Positions 13,058 through 19,515 are shown, numbered from the stretch's first letter. The stretch is DNA of 22,686 nucleotides from JAYEID01 sp964581885 (GCA_964581885.1 CAZOPS010000009.1:1-22686); one strand, 5' to 3'. Made by a program: numbers and translations. Notes: generated from the letters alone by a model not told the origin.

Positions 13058-15139
13058 ATGGAAGAGCCAAATAATATCGAGCTAAAACCTGAAATAAATC
13101 TAGCTGCAATTGAGTCAAAAAGAGAAGCTAAATCAGCAGTAAAAAAACTCCGCCAAGCTATTCGGCACCACAACTTCCGCTACTATGAAAAAAGCAATTC
13201 CGTCATTTCCGATGCCGAGTACGATGACCTATTCAAAACACTACAAAAGCTGGAGGAGGATTGGCCAGAACTACGAAGCTCAAATTCACCCACTCAAAAA
13301 GTAGGCGGACAGCCTTTAGACGAGTTAGAAACAGTAACGCACCCGTACCAAATGCTAAGCTTGCAAGCTACTCGTGAAGAGACTACTATTTACAATTTCG
13401 ACAAAACATGTCGAGAAGAATTAAACAGAAAAGAAGTTAGCTATACAGCAGAACCAAAATACGATGGTTTGGCCCTTGAACTCATCTACAAAAATAGAGT
13501 GCTCGTGCGTGCGGCCACCCGTGGTGATGGTGAAAAAGGAAATGATGTCACAGAAAATGTAAAAACAGTTAGTGAAGTGCCTTTAAAGATAATTAAAAGA
13601 AACAACAGAAAAATTCCTAAGAACCTTGTTGTTCACGGGGAGGTTTACATGAGAAAAGATGAATTTGAAAACTACAACAAACAAAGAATTGCGGAAGGAA
13701 AAGAACCTTTTTCCAATCCCCGAAACGCTGCTGCAGGTTCGCTTCGCCAATTAGATCCGAAAGAAACAGCGAAAAGACCGCTGCATATATACTTTTATGG
13801 TTTGGCTAATGCTAGGGAAATAGGATTCCAAACCCATATTGAAGTTCTAAACACCTTGCCCCAGTGGAGTCTTAGAACAAATAAAAATTACAACCAGCAG
13901 GTTATAAGGGTCGAAAGTCTACTTGAATATCACCAAAAAATGGCAAAAGAACGCAATATGCTACCTTACGAAATAGATGGCGTTGTTTTTAAAGTAAATA
14001 ATTTAAAAGAAAGAGAAATTCTGGGGGCAAGAACCAATAATCCACGTTGGGCAATTGCCTATAAATTCGAGCCCAGAAGAAAAACCACTAAACTAAAAAA
14101 TGTTGAGTTTCAGGTAGGAAGAACTGGCAAGATTACTCCTGTAGCTTTATTAAAGCCAGTAGAAATTGGAGGAGTGCTGGTCGAAAGAGCATCCCTGCAC
14201 AACCAAAGCGAAATTGAAAACAAAGACATTCGAATAGGAGATACAGTGCTAATCGAAAGAGCAGGAGATGTTATTCCTTATGTTGTCAAACCTGTAGCTG
14301 ATGCTCGGGACGGATCAGAAGAAAAAATCAAGATCCCAAAGAAATGCCCTGCTTGCAATACAAGGGTAATTGTAAGCAAGGACAAAAAGCAAGCAAGATG
14401 TCCTAACCTCAGCTGCCCCGCACAACTTCGGGGTCGGCTCACACACTACGCTTCGCGCCTAGCAATGGACATTGAAGGACTAGGAGAAAAAGTTGCAGAG
14501 AAACTAGTAGAAGAACAACTGATAACAAGCTTTTCTGACCTTTACAAACTAAAAAAGGAAGATTTGGTACCACTAGAAAACTTTGCGGAAAAATCCGCAA
14601 ATAACCTTATTTCAGAAATCAAACAAAGTAAAACAGCTACCCTGCCAAATTTCCTCTATGCCCTGGGAATACCACTTGTCGGCCAGCACATAGCAGAAGT
14701 ATTATCCCGACACTTTAACACGCTAAAAGAAATTAGAAAGGCAAGTAAAGAAGACCTAGAAAAAATTAACGAAATTGGCCCAGAAGTTGCAGAAAGTATA
14801 AACCAATTCTTTTCCGACGAAGACAATCAAGAAACTATAGCAGAGCTAAAAAAAGCAGGGCTAGAACTTGAAAACCCACACGCACAGGAAAAAGAATCGC
14901 CTCTGGAGGGAATTAAATTTGTTTTCACCGGTACTTTAAAGGAATGGTCAAGAAACGAAGCAAAAAATCTGGTCGAGAATATGGGAGGAAGATCAACTGA
15001 CTCTGTAAGCAGTGAGACAGACTATCTAGTGAAAGGAAAAAACCCGGGCAGTAAGCTTGATGCGGCCAAGGAAAGAGGAGTAAAAATAATAAACGAAAAA
15101 GGCTTTAAAGATTTCATAGAAAATTATAGAAATGAATAA
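13058..15139 (+). CDS. ligA: NAD+-dependent DNA ligase
   Basis: 693 aa. Seals nicks in replication and repair. Domain Ia plus the adenylation domain with the nucleophile K134 in EPKYDGLALE; RGDGEKGNDVTENV, PRNAAAGSLRQLD and EIDGVVFKV motifs; OB-fold FQVGRTGKITPVA; zinc finger C430-C433-C448-C453; HhH repeats about 465-590; C-terminal BRCT about 613-690 (FVFTGTLKEWSRNEAKNLVE). All conserved elements are intact. ATG 13058 is preceded by AAAGGAAAG. Translation is probably coupled to polX (3-base gap) and to the UDG gene (8-base overlap). Confidence 0.97.
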   Translation: MEEPNNIELKPEINLAAIESKREAKSAVKKLRQAIRHHNFRYYEKSNSVISDAEYDDLFKTLQKLEEDWPELRSSNSPTQKVGGQPLDELETVTHPYQMLSLQATREETTIYNFDKTCREELNRKEVSYTAEPKYDGLALELIYKNRVLVRAATRGDGEKGNDVTENVKTVSEVPLKIIKRNNRKIPKNLVVHGEVYMRKDEFENYNKQRIAEGKEPFSNPRNAAAGSLRQLDPKETAKRPLHIYFYGLANAREIGFQTHIEVLNTLPQWSLRTNKNYNQQVIRVESLLEYHQKMAKERNMLPYEIDGVVFKVNNLKEREILGARTNNPRWAIAYKFEPRRKTTKLKNVEFQVGRTGKITPVALLKPVEIGGVLVERASLHNQSEIENKDIRIGDTVLIERAGDVIPYVVKPVADARDGSEEKIKIPKKCPACNTRVIVSKDKKQARCPNLSCPAQLRGRLTHYASRLAMDIEGLGEKVAEKLVEEQLITSFSDLYKLKKEDLVPLENFAEKSANNLISEIKQSKTATLPNFLYALGIPLVGQHIAEVLSRHFNTLKEIRKASKEDLEKINEIGPEVAESINQFFSDEDNQETIAELKKAGLELENPHAQEKESPLEGIKFVFTGTLKEWSRNEAKNLVENMGGRSTDSVSSETDYLVKGKNPGSKLDAAKERGVKIINEKGFKDFIENYRNE

Positions 15140-15728
15140 AAAAGAATTAATGCAAGAAATAAAAAAGGATGTTGAAAACTTAAAAGAATCACCCCTTTAT
15201 GAATACCGTAAAAAAAACAACTATCAACCAGTAACAGGGGAGGGAAGCCTTAACACAGATATTGTGTTTATCGGAGAAGCTCCAGGAAAAAATGAAGCAG
15301 AGACAGGAAAACCTTTTTGTGGCCGAGCCGGAAAATTACTTAACAAATTTCTTAAAAAGGCAGGTATTGAAAGGAATGAAGTTTATATAACTAACGTTGT
15401 AAAAGACCGTCCCCCCAATAATAGAAAACCGACAAAAAAGGAGGTAGACTTGTATGCACCCTTTCTTATAAAGCAGCTACAGATTATTAAGCCACAATTA
15501 ACAATTACCTTGGGAAGCACAGCAACCAAATTTGCCTTCAATCATTTCAAAATTGGTAAAGATTTTAAAAATTTCTCAGAAGTACAGGGAAAAGCCTTCC
15601 CCGTAAAAATTAATAAGCATAAAAGTACACTTTTGCCCTTATACCACCCGGCATACTCTATATACCAAAGAAGAATCCGTCCACAAATGGAGAAGGATTT
15701 CAAAAAAATTCCTAATCTTTTAAAATAG
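15132..15728 (+). CDS. Family-4-type uracil-DNA glycosylase lacking the Fe-S ligands
   Basis: 198 aa. Motif 1 IVFIGEAPGKNEAETGKPF with CGRAGKLL, the NVVKDRPPNNRKPT block, the LGSTATKF strand and motif LLPLYHPAYS identify a family-4 UDG, which removes uracil from DNA. Family 4 normally binds a 4Fe-4S cluster through four Cys. Here those positions read Ser20, Tyr23 (SPLY), Asp92 (KDRPP instead of KCRPP) and Tyr108 (DLYAPF); the only Cys left is C63. The cluster is therefore almost certainly lost. Catalytic loops look intact, so activity may persist. The 8-base overlap with ligA ties it to the repair operon. Confidence 0.88.
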   Translation: MNKKELMQEIKKDVENLKESPLYEYRKKNNYQPVTGEGSLNTDIVFIGEAPGKNEAETGKPFCGRAGKLLNKFLKKAGIERNEVYITNVVKDRPPNNRKPTKKEVDLYAPFLIKQLQIIKPQLTITLGSTATKFAFNHFKIGKDFKNFSEVQGKAFPVKINKHKSTLLPLYHPAYSIYQRRIRPQMEKDFKKIPNLLK

Positions 15729-15736
15729 GTTGAGCT

Positions 15737-16429
15737 TCAGACTTCTATCTCCATCCCATCATACCCAATAAGAGGCTCGATTCCATAATCTTTTGCAAGA
15801 TTATGTATCTTTTTGCGAGCTTCTTGCGTATCCTTGTAAAACCAACTACCAAAATGAATGAAAAGTATCCGGTTAGTAAACTTCTCAAAAAATTTTATTA
15901 AATCAGGAATGCCTGTATGCCCATAAATTTGTCCTGTTTCTTTATCCCTTCGTATCACACCCCCTTCACGAAAAAAGCTGCTTTCCGTGATAACTAAATC
16001 TAACTTTTCTAAGAGGTGCCAATGCTCTTTATTAATCCAGATCATATCCCCGGTATATAAAATTCTTTTATCGTTATTTTCAATAAGATAGGCAACAGAC
16101 TTAACCTTTTTGCTATGATGCGTTGGTATTGGCGTAATTTTATAATCACAAACTGTAAAAGGCTCAGAAACAACCATCAATCCAGCTTTCTCCGAATCTT
16201 CTGCAGCATAAATAGGAACATCTATATTTATAGAAGCATTATTTTTTACAAAGAAAGCATGATCCGGATGCAGATGCGTAATTAAAACTGCTGCCGGTTC
16301 TTTCTCTAAGAATTCCGGCTCGCCTAAATCAAGTAGTATTTTCTCATCTAAGAGAACGCCAGTGTGGTGTGAATGATAAGGTAGAGAGGGTTTTATTTCT
16401 CCTCTTGTCCCAAGAACCTGGATCTTCAT
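15737..16429 (-). CDS. Metallo-beta-lactamase-fold hydrolase
   Basis: 230 aa. The metal site is visible: THLHPDH (H52, H54, D56, H57), PTHHSKK (H104/H105), LYTGDMIW (D128) and a final FIHFGSW. The N-terminal MKIQVLGTRGEIKPSLPYHS with HTGVLLDEKILLDLG resembles RNase Z/PhnP-like members that start with a TRG strand. No beta-CASP domain is present and the length fits a small phosphodiesterase or related hydrolase. It could act on nucleic acid or cyclic phosphate substrates; this is not decidable here. A poly-A run precedes the ATG and no near SD is seen. Divergent from HSP20, convergent with the UDG gene. Confidence 0.82.
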   Translation of the reverse strand: MKIQVLGTRGEIKPSLPYHSHHTGVLLDEKILLDLGEPEFLEKEPAAVLITHLHPDHAFFVKNNASINIDVPIYAAEDSEKAGLMVVSEPFTVCDYKITPIPTHHSKKVKSVAYLIENNDKRILYTGDMIWINKEHWHLLEKLDLVITESSFFREGGVIRRDKETGQIYGHTGIPDLIKFFEKFTNRILFIHFGSWFYKDTQEARKKIHNLAKDYGIEPLIGYDGMEIEV

Positions 16430-16444
16430 TTTTTTTTACAAATT

Positions 16445-16489
16445 TCTTACCTCTTCCTAATTGACTATTAATAAAGATAACATATATTT
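16445..16489 (+). promoter_or_regulatory. HSP20 promoter with upstream direct-repeat motif
   Basis: TTCTTACCTCTTCCTA (16445-16460) matches 14 of 16 bases of the motif at 9068-9083. It abuts a -35 TTGACT (16462-16467), and a -10 TATATT (16484-16489) follows after a 16-base spacer. The position just upstream of the -35 suits an activator. No CIRCE inverted repeat is seen. Confidence 0.45.
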
Positions 16490-16540
16490 GTAAGTAGAAA
16501 ATTAGAAATAAGCACTAGCCGAAAGGAGGTGAACACAAAA

Positions 16541-16936
16541 ATGGCTATAATCCGCCGTAGACCAAGCTTAACCTGGCCCTGGTTCTTAGAAGATTGGGAA
16601 TTGCCAGAAACTATTGAACAGCAAAACATGGACATCTACGAAACAGAAGACAATATCGTGATAGAAGCACCAGTACCAGGAATTGACAAAGATGATATTG
16701 ATGTAACAATTGAAGAGGGTGTAATAAGGATTAAGGCAGAAAAGGAGGAAAAGGAAGAGGAGGAAGAGGGTAAAGAATACCACGCAAAGCGGGCAAAGAG
16801 GTCTTACTACTACCAAGCTTCTCTTCCATCTCGCGGTGAGTGGGACAACGCAGAAGCTGAGGTAAAAGAAGGGCTGGTGACGGTAAAAGTTCCAAAAGCG
16901 GAAGAAGTAAAACCAAAGAAAATCGAGGTAAAGTAA
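16541..16936 (+). CDS. Small heat-shock protein, HSP20/alpha-crystallin family
   Basis: 131 aa from ATG 16541. The in-frame GTG 12 bases upstream lies within the perfect SD AAAGGAGGTGA and is rejected. The alpha-crystallin domain (about 28-120) is clear: NMDIYETEDNIVIEAPVPGI, DVTIEEGVIRIKAE, the YYYQASLP strand, AEVKEGLVTVKVPK and a C-terminal KKIEVK tail. An acidic Lys/Glu loop (about 66-82) replaces the usual variable loop. ATP-independent holdase for unfolding proteins. The complete SD, also seen at 9141, and the strong terminator suggest high expression. Confidence 0.93.
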   Translation: MAIIRRRPSLTWPWFLEDWELPETIEQQNMDIYETEDNIVIEAPVPGIDKDDIDVTIEEGVIRIKAEKEEKEEEEEGKEYHAKRAKRSYYYQASLPSRGEWDNAEAEVKEGLVTVKVPKAEEVKPKKIEVK

Positions 16937-16967
16937 CAAAAGCTGCTTTATCCTAAAAGCAGAAAAG

Positions 16968-16997
16968 AAGCCCCCAGAGGGGGCTTTCTTTTTTTTT
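16968..16997 (+). terminator. Rho-independent terminator after HSP20
   Basis: AAGCCCCC-AGA-GGGGGCTT is a perfect 8-bp stem with a 3-base loop, followed by TCTTTTTTTTT. It is preceded by a weaker hairpin CTGCTTT/AAAGCAG (about 16942-16962). Convergent gene 16996-17466 ends here, so it may also work in the other direction. Confidence 0.93.
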
Positions 16998-17466
16998 ATT
17001 TCTTTACATTTTGCAGTTCCACAACATTCCCCTTTTCAATGCCTGCCTCCCGTGCCTCTCCTGCATTTATCTCCAGAACCATATCCACAGGCTCTTTAGG
17101 AATAACAGTTTTAAAACTCGAAAAACCCCACCGGACCGACACATCAGAATCAATGCCCACAACCCTATTGTTTCGAACCCACACAAAATCTAAAGGAAAT
17201 CTCATACCTTTCATCCAAAACGGGTAATATCGCGACTCAGAAAAAATAAAAAGCATACCATGACTTTCCGGCAACGAATCTCGACCAGACAAGCCTTTTG
17301 CAGACAAAAGGGGATCATCTGCAACCTCCACCTCAAAAGTAGCATCTCCCACCTTTAAAACCGCGGAATCTGGTGCACTTTTAAACTTAGAAAGAAAAAA
17401 AGAACCTAAAGTAAAAAAGAGGATAAAAGCCCCAAGTACAGAAATAGCAAAAATTAAAAACTTCAT
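16996..17466 (-). CDS. DUF192 family protein, membrane-anchored or exported
   Basis: 156 aa. An N-terminal hydrophobic segment (about 3-25, FLIFAISVLGAFILFFTLGSF) acts as signal or anchor. The rest is the DUF192 beta domain: EVEVADDPLLSAKGLSGRDS, GMLFIFSESRYYPFWMKGM, FPLDFVWV, VDMVLEINAGEAREAGIEKG. Members are small exported proteins of unknown function. It faces HSP20 tail to tail across the terminator and lies 140 bases downstream, in its direction, of the tRNA-Gly 3' end. Confidence 0.9.
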   Translation of the reverse strand: MKFLIFAISVLGAFILFFTLGSFFLSKFKSAPDSAVLKVGDATFEVEVADDPLLSAKGLSGRDSLPESHGMLFIFSESRYYPFWMKGMRFPLDFVWVRNNRVVGIDSDVSVRWGFSSFKTVIPKEPVDMVLEINAGEAREAGIEKGNVVELQNVKK

Positions 17467-17568
17467 TATTCATAATCTAACACAAAATTATTACAAAAAC
17501 TGGGAATTACTACGGTATAAAAAAGCGCAGCAACCTGAGGATACTCAATATTAAACTCTATTTGCAAT

Positions 17569-17600
17569 CCGCCAGCCAACAGAGCTGCTGGCTTGGCGAA
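17569..17600. repeat. Palindrome downstream of tRNA-Gly
   Basis: Arms CGCCA-GCC and GGC-T-TGGCG enclose a 12-base loop, ending about seven bases before the tRNA-Gly CCA. It may terminate the tRNA transcript or belong to the palindromic-repeat population of the cluster. Confidence 0.5.
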
Positions 17601-17606
17601 GGAGGG

Positions 17607-17680
<74 letters not shown>

Positions 17681-17682
<2 letters not shown>

Positions 17683-17863
17683 TCAATGAAACACCAAATT
17701 CTTCCGAGAATTTGGGCTGTTGAATTAGTCCCGATCTATCGGCGGCTCAATGAAACACCAAATTCTTCCGAGAATTTGATTAGTCGAACCTGCCTCATCG
17801 GCAGGCAGGTTAGTCCCGATCTATCGGCGGCTCAATGAAACACCGAATTCTTCCGAGAATTTG
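17681..17863. repeat. Three tandem copies of a hairpin module next to tRNA-Gly
   Basis: Copies of GCTCAATGAAACACC followed by the hairpin AAATTCT-TCCG-AGAATTT begin at 17681, 17745 and 17830. The first two are followed by the palindrome CCCGATCTATCGGCGG. Copy two also carries an extra hairpin GCCTGCC-TCATC-GGCAGGC, explaining its 85-base rather than 64-base period. A related hairpin CAAAATCT-TACC-AGATTTTG sits at 19248-19267 next to tRNA-Arg. Confidence 0.85.
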
Positions 17864-17877
17864 GGCTGGCGCATTGA

Positions 17878-17904
17878 GCCCTGTACCCTACGTGGTATCA
17901 GGGC
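17878..17904. repeat. Palindromic element E7 (short form)
   Basis: GCCCTGTACC and GGTATCAGGGC flank CTACGT. Read on the minus strand it has the ACCACGTAGGG core of the nested element at 8157-8211 without the inner hairpin. Confidence 0.65.
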
Positions 17905-17917
17905 GCGAATGTTCGTT

Positions 17918-17943
17918 GCCATGCACCACGTGGGGTGCATGGC
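17918..17943. repeat. Palindromic element E4
   Basis: GCCATGCACC-ACGTGG-GGTGCATGGC, a near-perfect palindrome. A diverged counterpart (E10, 19372-19397) lies in the same relative position beside tRNA-Arg. Confidence 0.7.
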
Positions 17944-17946
17944 ACT

Positions 17947-17984
17947 AATAAGATCTAGGTTCAAAGTCTCACCAAGATCTTATT
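17947..17984. repeat. Palindrome at the 3' end of tRNA-Phe
   Basis: AATAAGATCT and AGATCTTATT are exact 10-base arms around an 18-base centre. The right arm ends two bases from the tRNA-Phe CCA, so the structure begins at the tRNA end. Confidence 0.75.
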
Positions 17985-17985
17985 G

Positions 17986-18061
17986 TGGTGGCAAGGGCCG
18001 GAATCGAACCGGCATCACCTGTTTTTCAGACAGGCGCCGTGACCAACTTGGCTACCTTGCC
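17986..18061 (-). tRNA. tRNA-Phe(GAA)
   Basis: Acceptor GGCAAGG/CCTTGCC, D-arm AGCCAAGTTGGTCACGGC, anticodon stem CCTGT/ACAGG with loop CTGAAAA (anticodon GAA), T-arm GCCGGTTCGATTCCGGC, A73 and encoded CCA. Confidence 0.94.
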
Positions 18062-18103
18062 TTGACAACAGTTTAACATCAGTATAGCAACAATTGGCAA
18101 GCG

Positions 18104-18180
18104 TGGTGACCGCTGGTGGACTTGAACCACCGACCTTCTGGATGTAAGCCAGACGCTCTAGCCAACTGAGCTAAGCGGTC
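18104..18180 (-). tRNA. tRNA-Val(TAC)
   Basis: Acceptor GACCGCT/AGCGGTC, D-arm GCTCAGTTGGCTAGAGC, anticodon stem TCTGG/CCAGA with loop CTTACAT (anticodon UAC), T-arm GGTGGTTCAAGTCCACC, A73 and encoded CCA. Confidence 0.94.
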
Positions 18181-18260
18181 GAAACCTTATGTGCGGTTTT
18201 GATGTACCCAAGTGCCCTGCCTACCACGTTAGTCCGAGCTAACCACCCTAATTACACTTA

Positions 18261-18347
18261 TGGCGGAGGGGGCGGGACTCGAACCCGCAAGCCCGTTAAG
18301 GGCGACGCCTTAGCAGGGCGCTACCTTGCCATTCGGTACACCCCTCC
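18261..18347 (-). tRNA. tRNA-Ser(GCT)
   Basis: Acceptor GGAGGGG/CCCCTCC, anticodon stem CGCC/GGCG with loop CTGCTAA (anticodon GCU), long variable arm (GCCC/GGGC), T-arm TGCGGGTTCGAGTCCCGC, G73 and encoded CCA. The class II long arm fits Ser. Confidence 0.93.
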
Positions 18348-18373
18348 AAGATTAAAATAGTTTCTTTTATGGT

Positions 18374-18399
18374 GCAGTGCACCACGTGGGGTGCACTGC
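18374..18399. repeat. Palindromic element E5
   Basis: GCAGTGCACC-ACGTGG-GGTGCACTGC. Same ACC-ACGT-GG core as the neighbouring elements, with different arm ends. It lies between tRNA-Ser and tRNA-Leu(GAG). Confidence 0.7.
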
Positions 18400-18440
18400 A
18401 TGTCCCACGTATGGTTATGTCTGCGCCACAGGGTGGCTTG

Positions 18441-18464
18441 CCATGAACCCAACGTGGTTCATGG
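18441..18464. repeat. Palindromic element E2 (short form) fused to the tRNA-Leu CCA
   Basis: CCATGAACC-CAACGT-GGTTCATGG. In the tRNA sense it starts with the CCA of tRNA-Leu(GAG) and continues into GGCAAGCCACC, as E1 does. E1 at 8060 has the same outer arms plus an inner hairpin. Confidence 0.8.
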
Positions 18465-18547
18465 TGCCGAGGGCGGGAGTCGAACCCGCACGGGCTATGC
18501 CCACAGCCCCCTCAAGACTGCGCGTCTGCCAGTTCCGCCACCTCGGC
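18462..18547 (-). tRNA. tRNA-Leu(GAG)
   Basis: Acceptor GCCGAGG/CCTCGGC, D-arm start TGGCGGAACTGGCAGACGC, anticodon stem CAGTC/GGCTG with loop TTGAGGG (anticodon GAG), long variable arm (GGGC/GCCC), T-arm TGCGGGTTCGACTCCCGC, A73 and CCA. The CCA is shared with element E2. Confidence 0.92.
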
Positions 18548-18601
18548 TCAACAAATAGAGCTTCAAGCTACACACATTTAGAACTTTTGCGAAGCAACTT
18601 G

Positions 18602-18655
18602 CCATGAACCTGAAAGGATAAACTCTATGTAGTTTTATCCCTATGTGGTTCATGG
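18602..18655. repeat. Nested palindromic element E3
   Basis: Outer arms CCATGAACC/GGTTCATGG and inner arms GGATAAA(CT)/TTTTATCC, with internal loops TGAAA and CTATGT. On the minus strand it is almost identical to E1 at 8060-8112. It interrupts a tRNA-Leu-like 5' end. Confidence 0.82.
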
Positions 18656-18670
18656 TTCCGCCACCTCGGC
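18656..18670 (-). pseudogene. tRNA-Leu 5' stub joined to element E3
   Basis: GCCGAGGTGGCGGAA is identical to the first 15 bases of tRNA-Leu(GAG) at 18547. It then passes straight into CCATGAACC of E3 instead of the D-loop. No other tRNA part follows. Confidence 0.7.
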
Positions 18671-18676
18671 TAAGTT

Positions 18677-18763
18677 TGGTGCGGATGGTGGGATTTGAAC
18701 CCACACGGCTATAAAACCACAGGATTCTGAATCCTGCGCGTATGCCAATTCCGCCACATCCGC
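18677..18763 (-). tRNA. tRNA-Leu(CAG)
   Basis: Acceptor GCGGATG/CATCCGC, D-arm TGGCGGAATTGGCATACGC, anticodon stem CAGGA/TCCTG with loop TTCAGAA (anticodon CAG), long variable arm, T-arm GTGGGTTCAAATCCCAC, A73 and encoded CCA. Confidence 0.94.
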
Positions 18764-18806
18764 GAGAGAAGCTACCAACTCGCCGTAAATCCAATGTAGT
18801 TCACGA

Positions 18807-18820
18807 TTCCACCACTCGCC
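18807..18820 (-). pseudogene. tRNA-Leu-like 5' stub
   Basis: GGCGAGTGGTGGAA resembles the 5' end of tRNA-Leu genes (acceptor strand plus start of the D-arm). It then continues as TCGTGAACTACATTGG, a diverged form of CCATGAACCACATAGG in E3. The junction is at the same place as in the stub at 18656-18670. Confidence 0.45.
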
Positions 18821-18874
18821 CAAGCTCAATCGTGGCTTGCCACGTGGCGAGCGTAGCGAGCTTTACGTGGTGCG
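18817..18874. repeat. 58-bp repeat, copy 1, at the 3' end of tRNA-Lys
   Basis: Identical over 58 bases to 19108-19165. It includes the hairpin with arms CCACGT/ACGTGG (18840-18870) around GGCGAGCGTAGCGAGC, overlaps the tRNA CCA, and carries CAAGCCAC on its outer side in the tRNA sense. Similarity with a few mismatches continues leftward to about 18800. Confidence 0.9.
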
Positions 18875-18944
18875 TCCGGAGGGATTCGAACCCCCGACAC
18901 CCGGCTTAAGAGGCCGGTGCTCTAGCCAGCTGAGCTACGGACGC
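18868..18944 (-). tRNA. tRNA-Lys(CTT)
   Basis: Acceptor GCGTCCG/CGGACGC, D-arm GCTCAGCTGGCTAGAGC, anticodon stem CCGGC/GCCGG with loop CTCTTAA (anticodon CUU), T-arm GGGGGTTCGAATCCCTC, A73 and CCA, which begins the 58-bp repeat. Confidence 0.94.
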
Positions 18945-19097
18945 AAATAAAAGCCGACTCACTGCCCTTCGCATTGCCCCTGTTAGCGAGTTTTAATACC
19001 TGTTAAGGCAAGCTGAGTCACGTTAAATTCGAAGGGGACGTGAAATCCCTTACGAGACTGCTTGTCCCACGTGAAGTTATGGCTACGCGGTTCACGG

Positions 19098-19111
19098 TTC
19101 CAGCACCCGCC
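19098..19111 (-). pseudogene. tRNA-Leu-like 5' stub, third instance
   Basis: GGCGGGTGCTGGAA followed by CCGTGAACCGCGTAG. It aligns with the stubs at 18656 and 18807 and has the same junction into a CC(A/G)TGAACC-type arm. More diverged than the other two. Confidence 0.38.
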
Positions 19112-19165
19112 CAAGCTCAATCGTGGCTTGCCACGTGGCGAGCGTAGCGAGCTTTACGTGGTGCG
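19108..19165. repeat. 58-bp repeat, copy 2, at the 3' end of tRNA-Arg
   Basis: Exact copy of 18817-18874, positioned identically on the CCA end of a different tRNA. The hairpin occupies 19131-19161. Confidence 0.9.
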
Positions 19166-19235
19166 CCCGGGAGGAGTCGAACCCCCAACCTTGTGGTCCG
19201 AAGCCACACGCTCTATCCAGTTGAGCTACGGGCGC
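19159..19235 (-). tRNA. tRNA-Arg(TCG)
   Basis: Acceptor GCGCCCG/CGGGCGC, D-arm GCTCAACTGGATAGAGC, anticodon stem TGTGG/CCACA with loop CTTCGGA (anticodon UCG), T-arm TGGGGGTTCGACTCCTC, A73 and CCA. Confidence 0.93.
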
Positions 19236-19281
19236 CTAATGAGACTGCAAAATCTTACCAGATTTTGTTTGGTCGAATTAA

Positions 19282-19357
19282 GCCCTGTACCTGAAAGGAT
19301 GTACCCAACGCCTGCCGTGTACCCCACACGGTACTGCGGTGGTACTGCCCATCAGGG
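19282..19357. repeat. Complex nested palindrome E9
   Basis: Outer arms GCCCTG/CAGGG, with GTACC-TGAAAGG at the left as in E8 and E3. The centre holds CCGTG/CACGG and several GTACC/GGTAC segments. It probably represents several rounds of insertion. It is followed by E10 (19372-19397). Confidence 0.5.
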
Positions 19358-19400
19358 AAATACTGTCTGTTGCCACGCACCACGTCGGGTACATGGCACT

Positions 19401-19439
19401 CATAAAACCTAAGCTCGCGGACTCGCAAAGTTTTTATGG
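19401..19439. repeat. Palindrome at the 3' end of tRNA-His
   Basis: CATAAAAC and GTTTTTATG arms around a CTCGCGGACTCG centre. In the tRNA sense it starts with a second CCA directly after the encoded CCA. Confidence 0.6.
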
Positions 19440-19515
19440 TGGGGTGACCGACCGGATTTGAACCGGCAACGACCTACTCCACAGGTAGGCGCTCTACCAT
19501 TGAGCTACGGCCACC
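19440..19515 (-). tRNA. tRNA-His(GTG)
   Basis: Acceptor GTGGCCG/CGGTCAC, an extra encoded G at position -1 opposite C73 as expected for His, D-arm GCTCAATGGTAGAGC, anticodon stem CCTAC/GTAGG with loop CTGTGGA (anticodon GUG), T-arm TGCCGGTTCAAATCCGG, encoded CCA. First tRNA of the cluster. Confidence 0.94.

Noticed and set aside
16586..16939. 117-codon antisense frame over HSP20
   Set aside because: Phe/Leu-rich antisense shadow of an acidic Lys/Glu-rich gene with a clear domain and SD.
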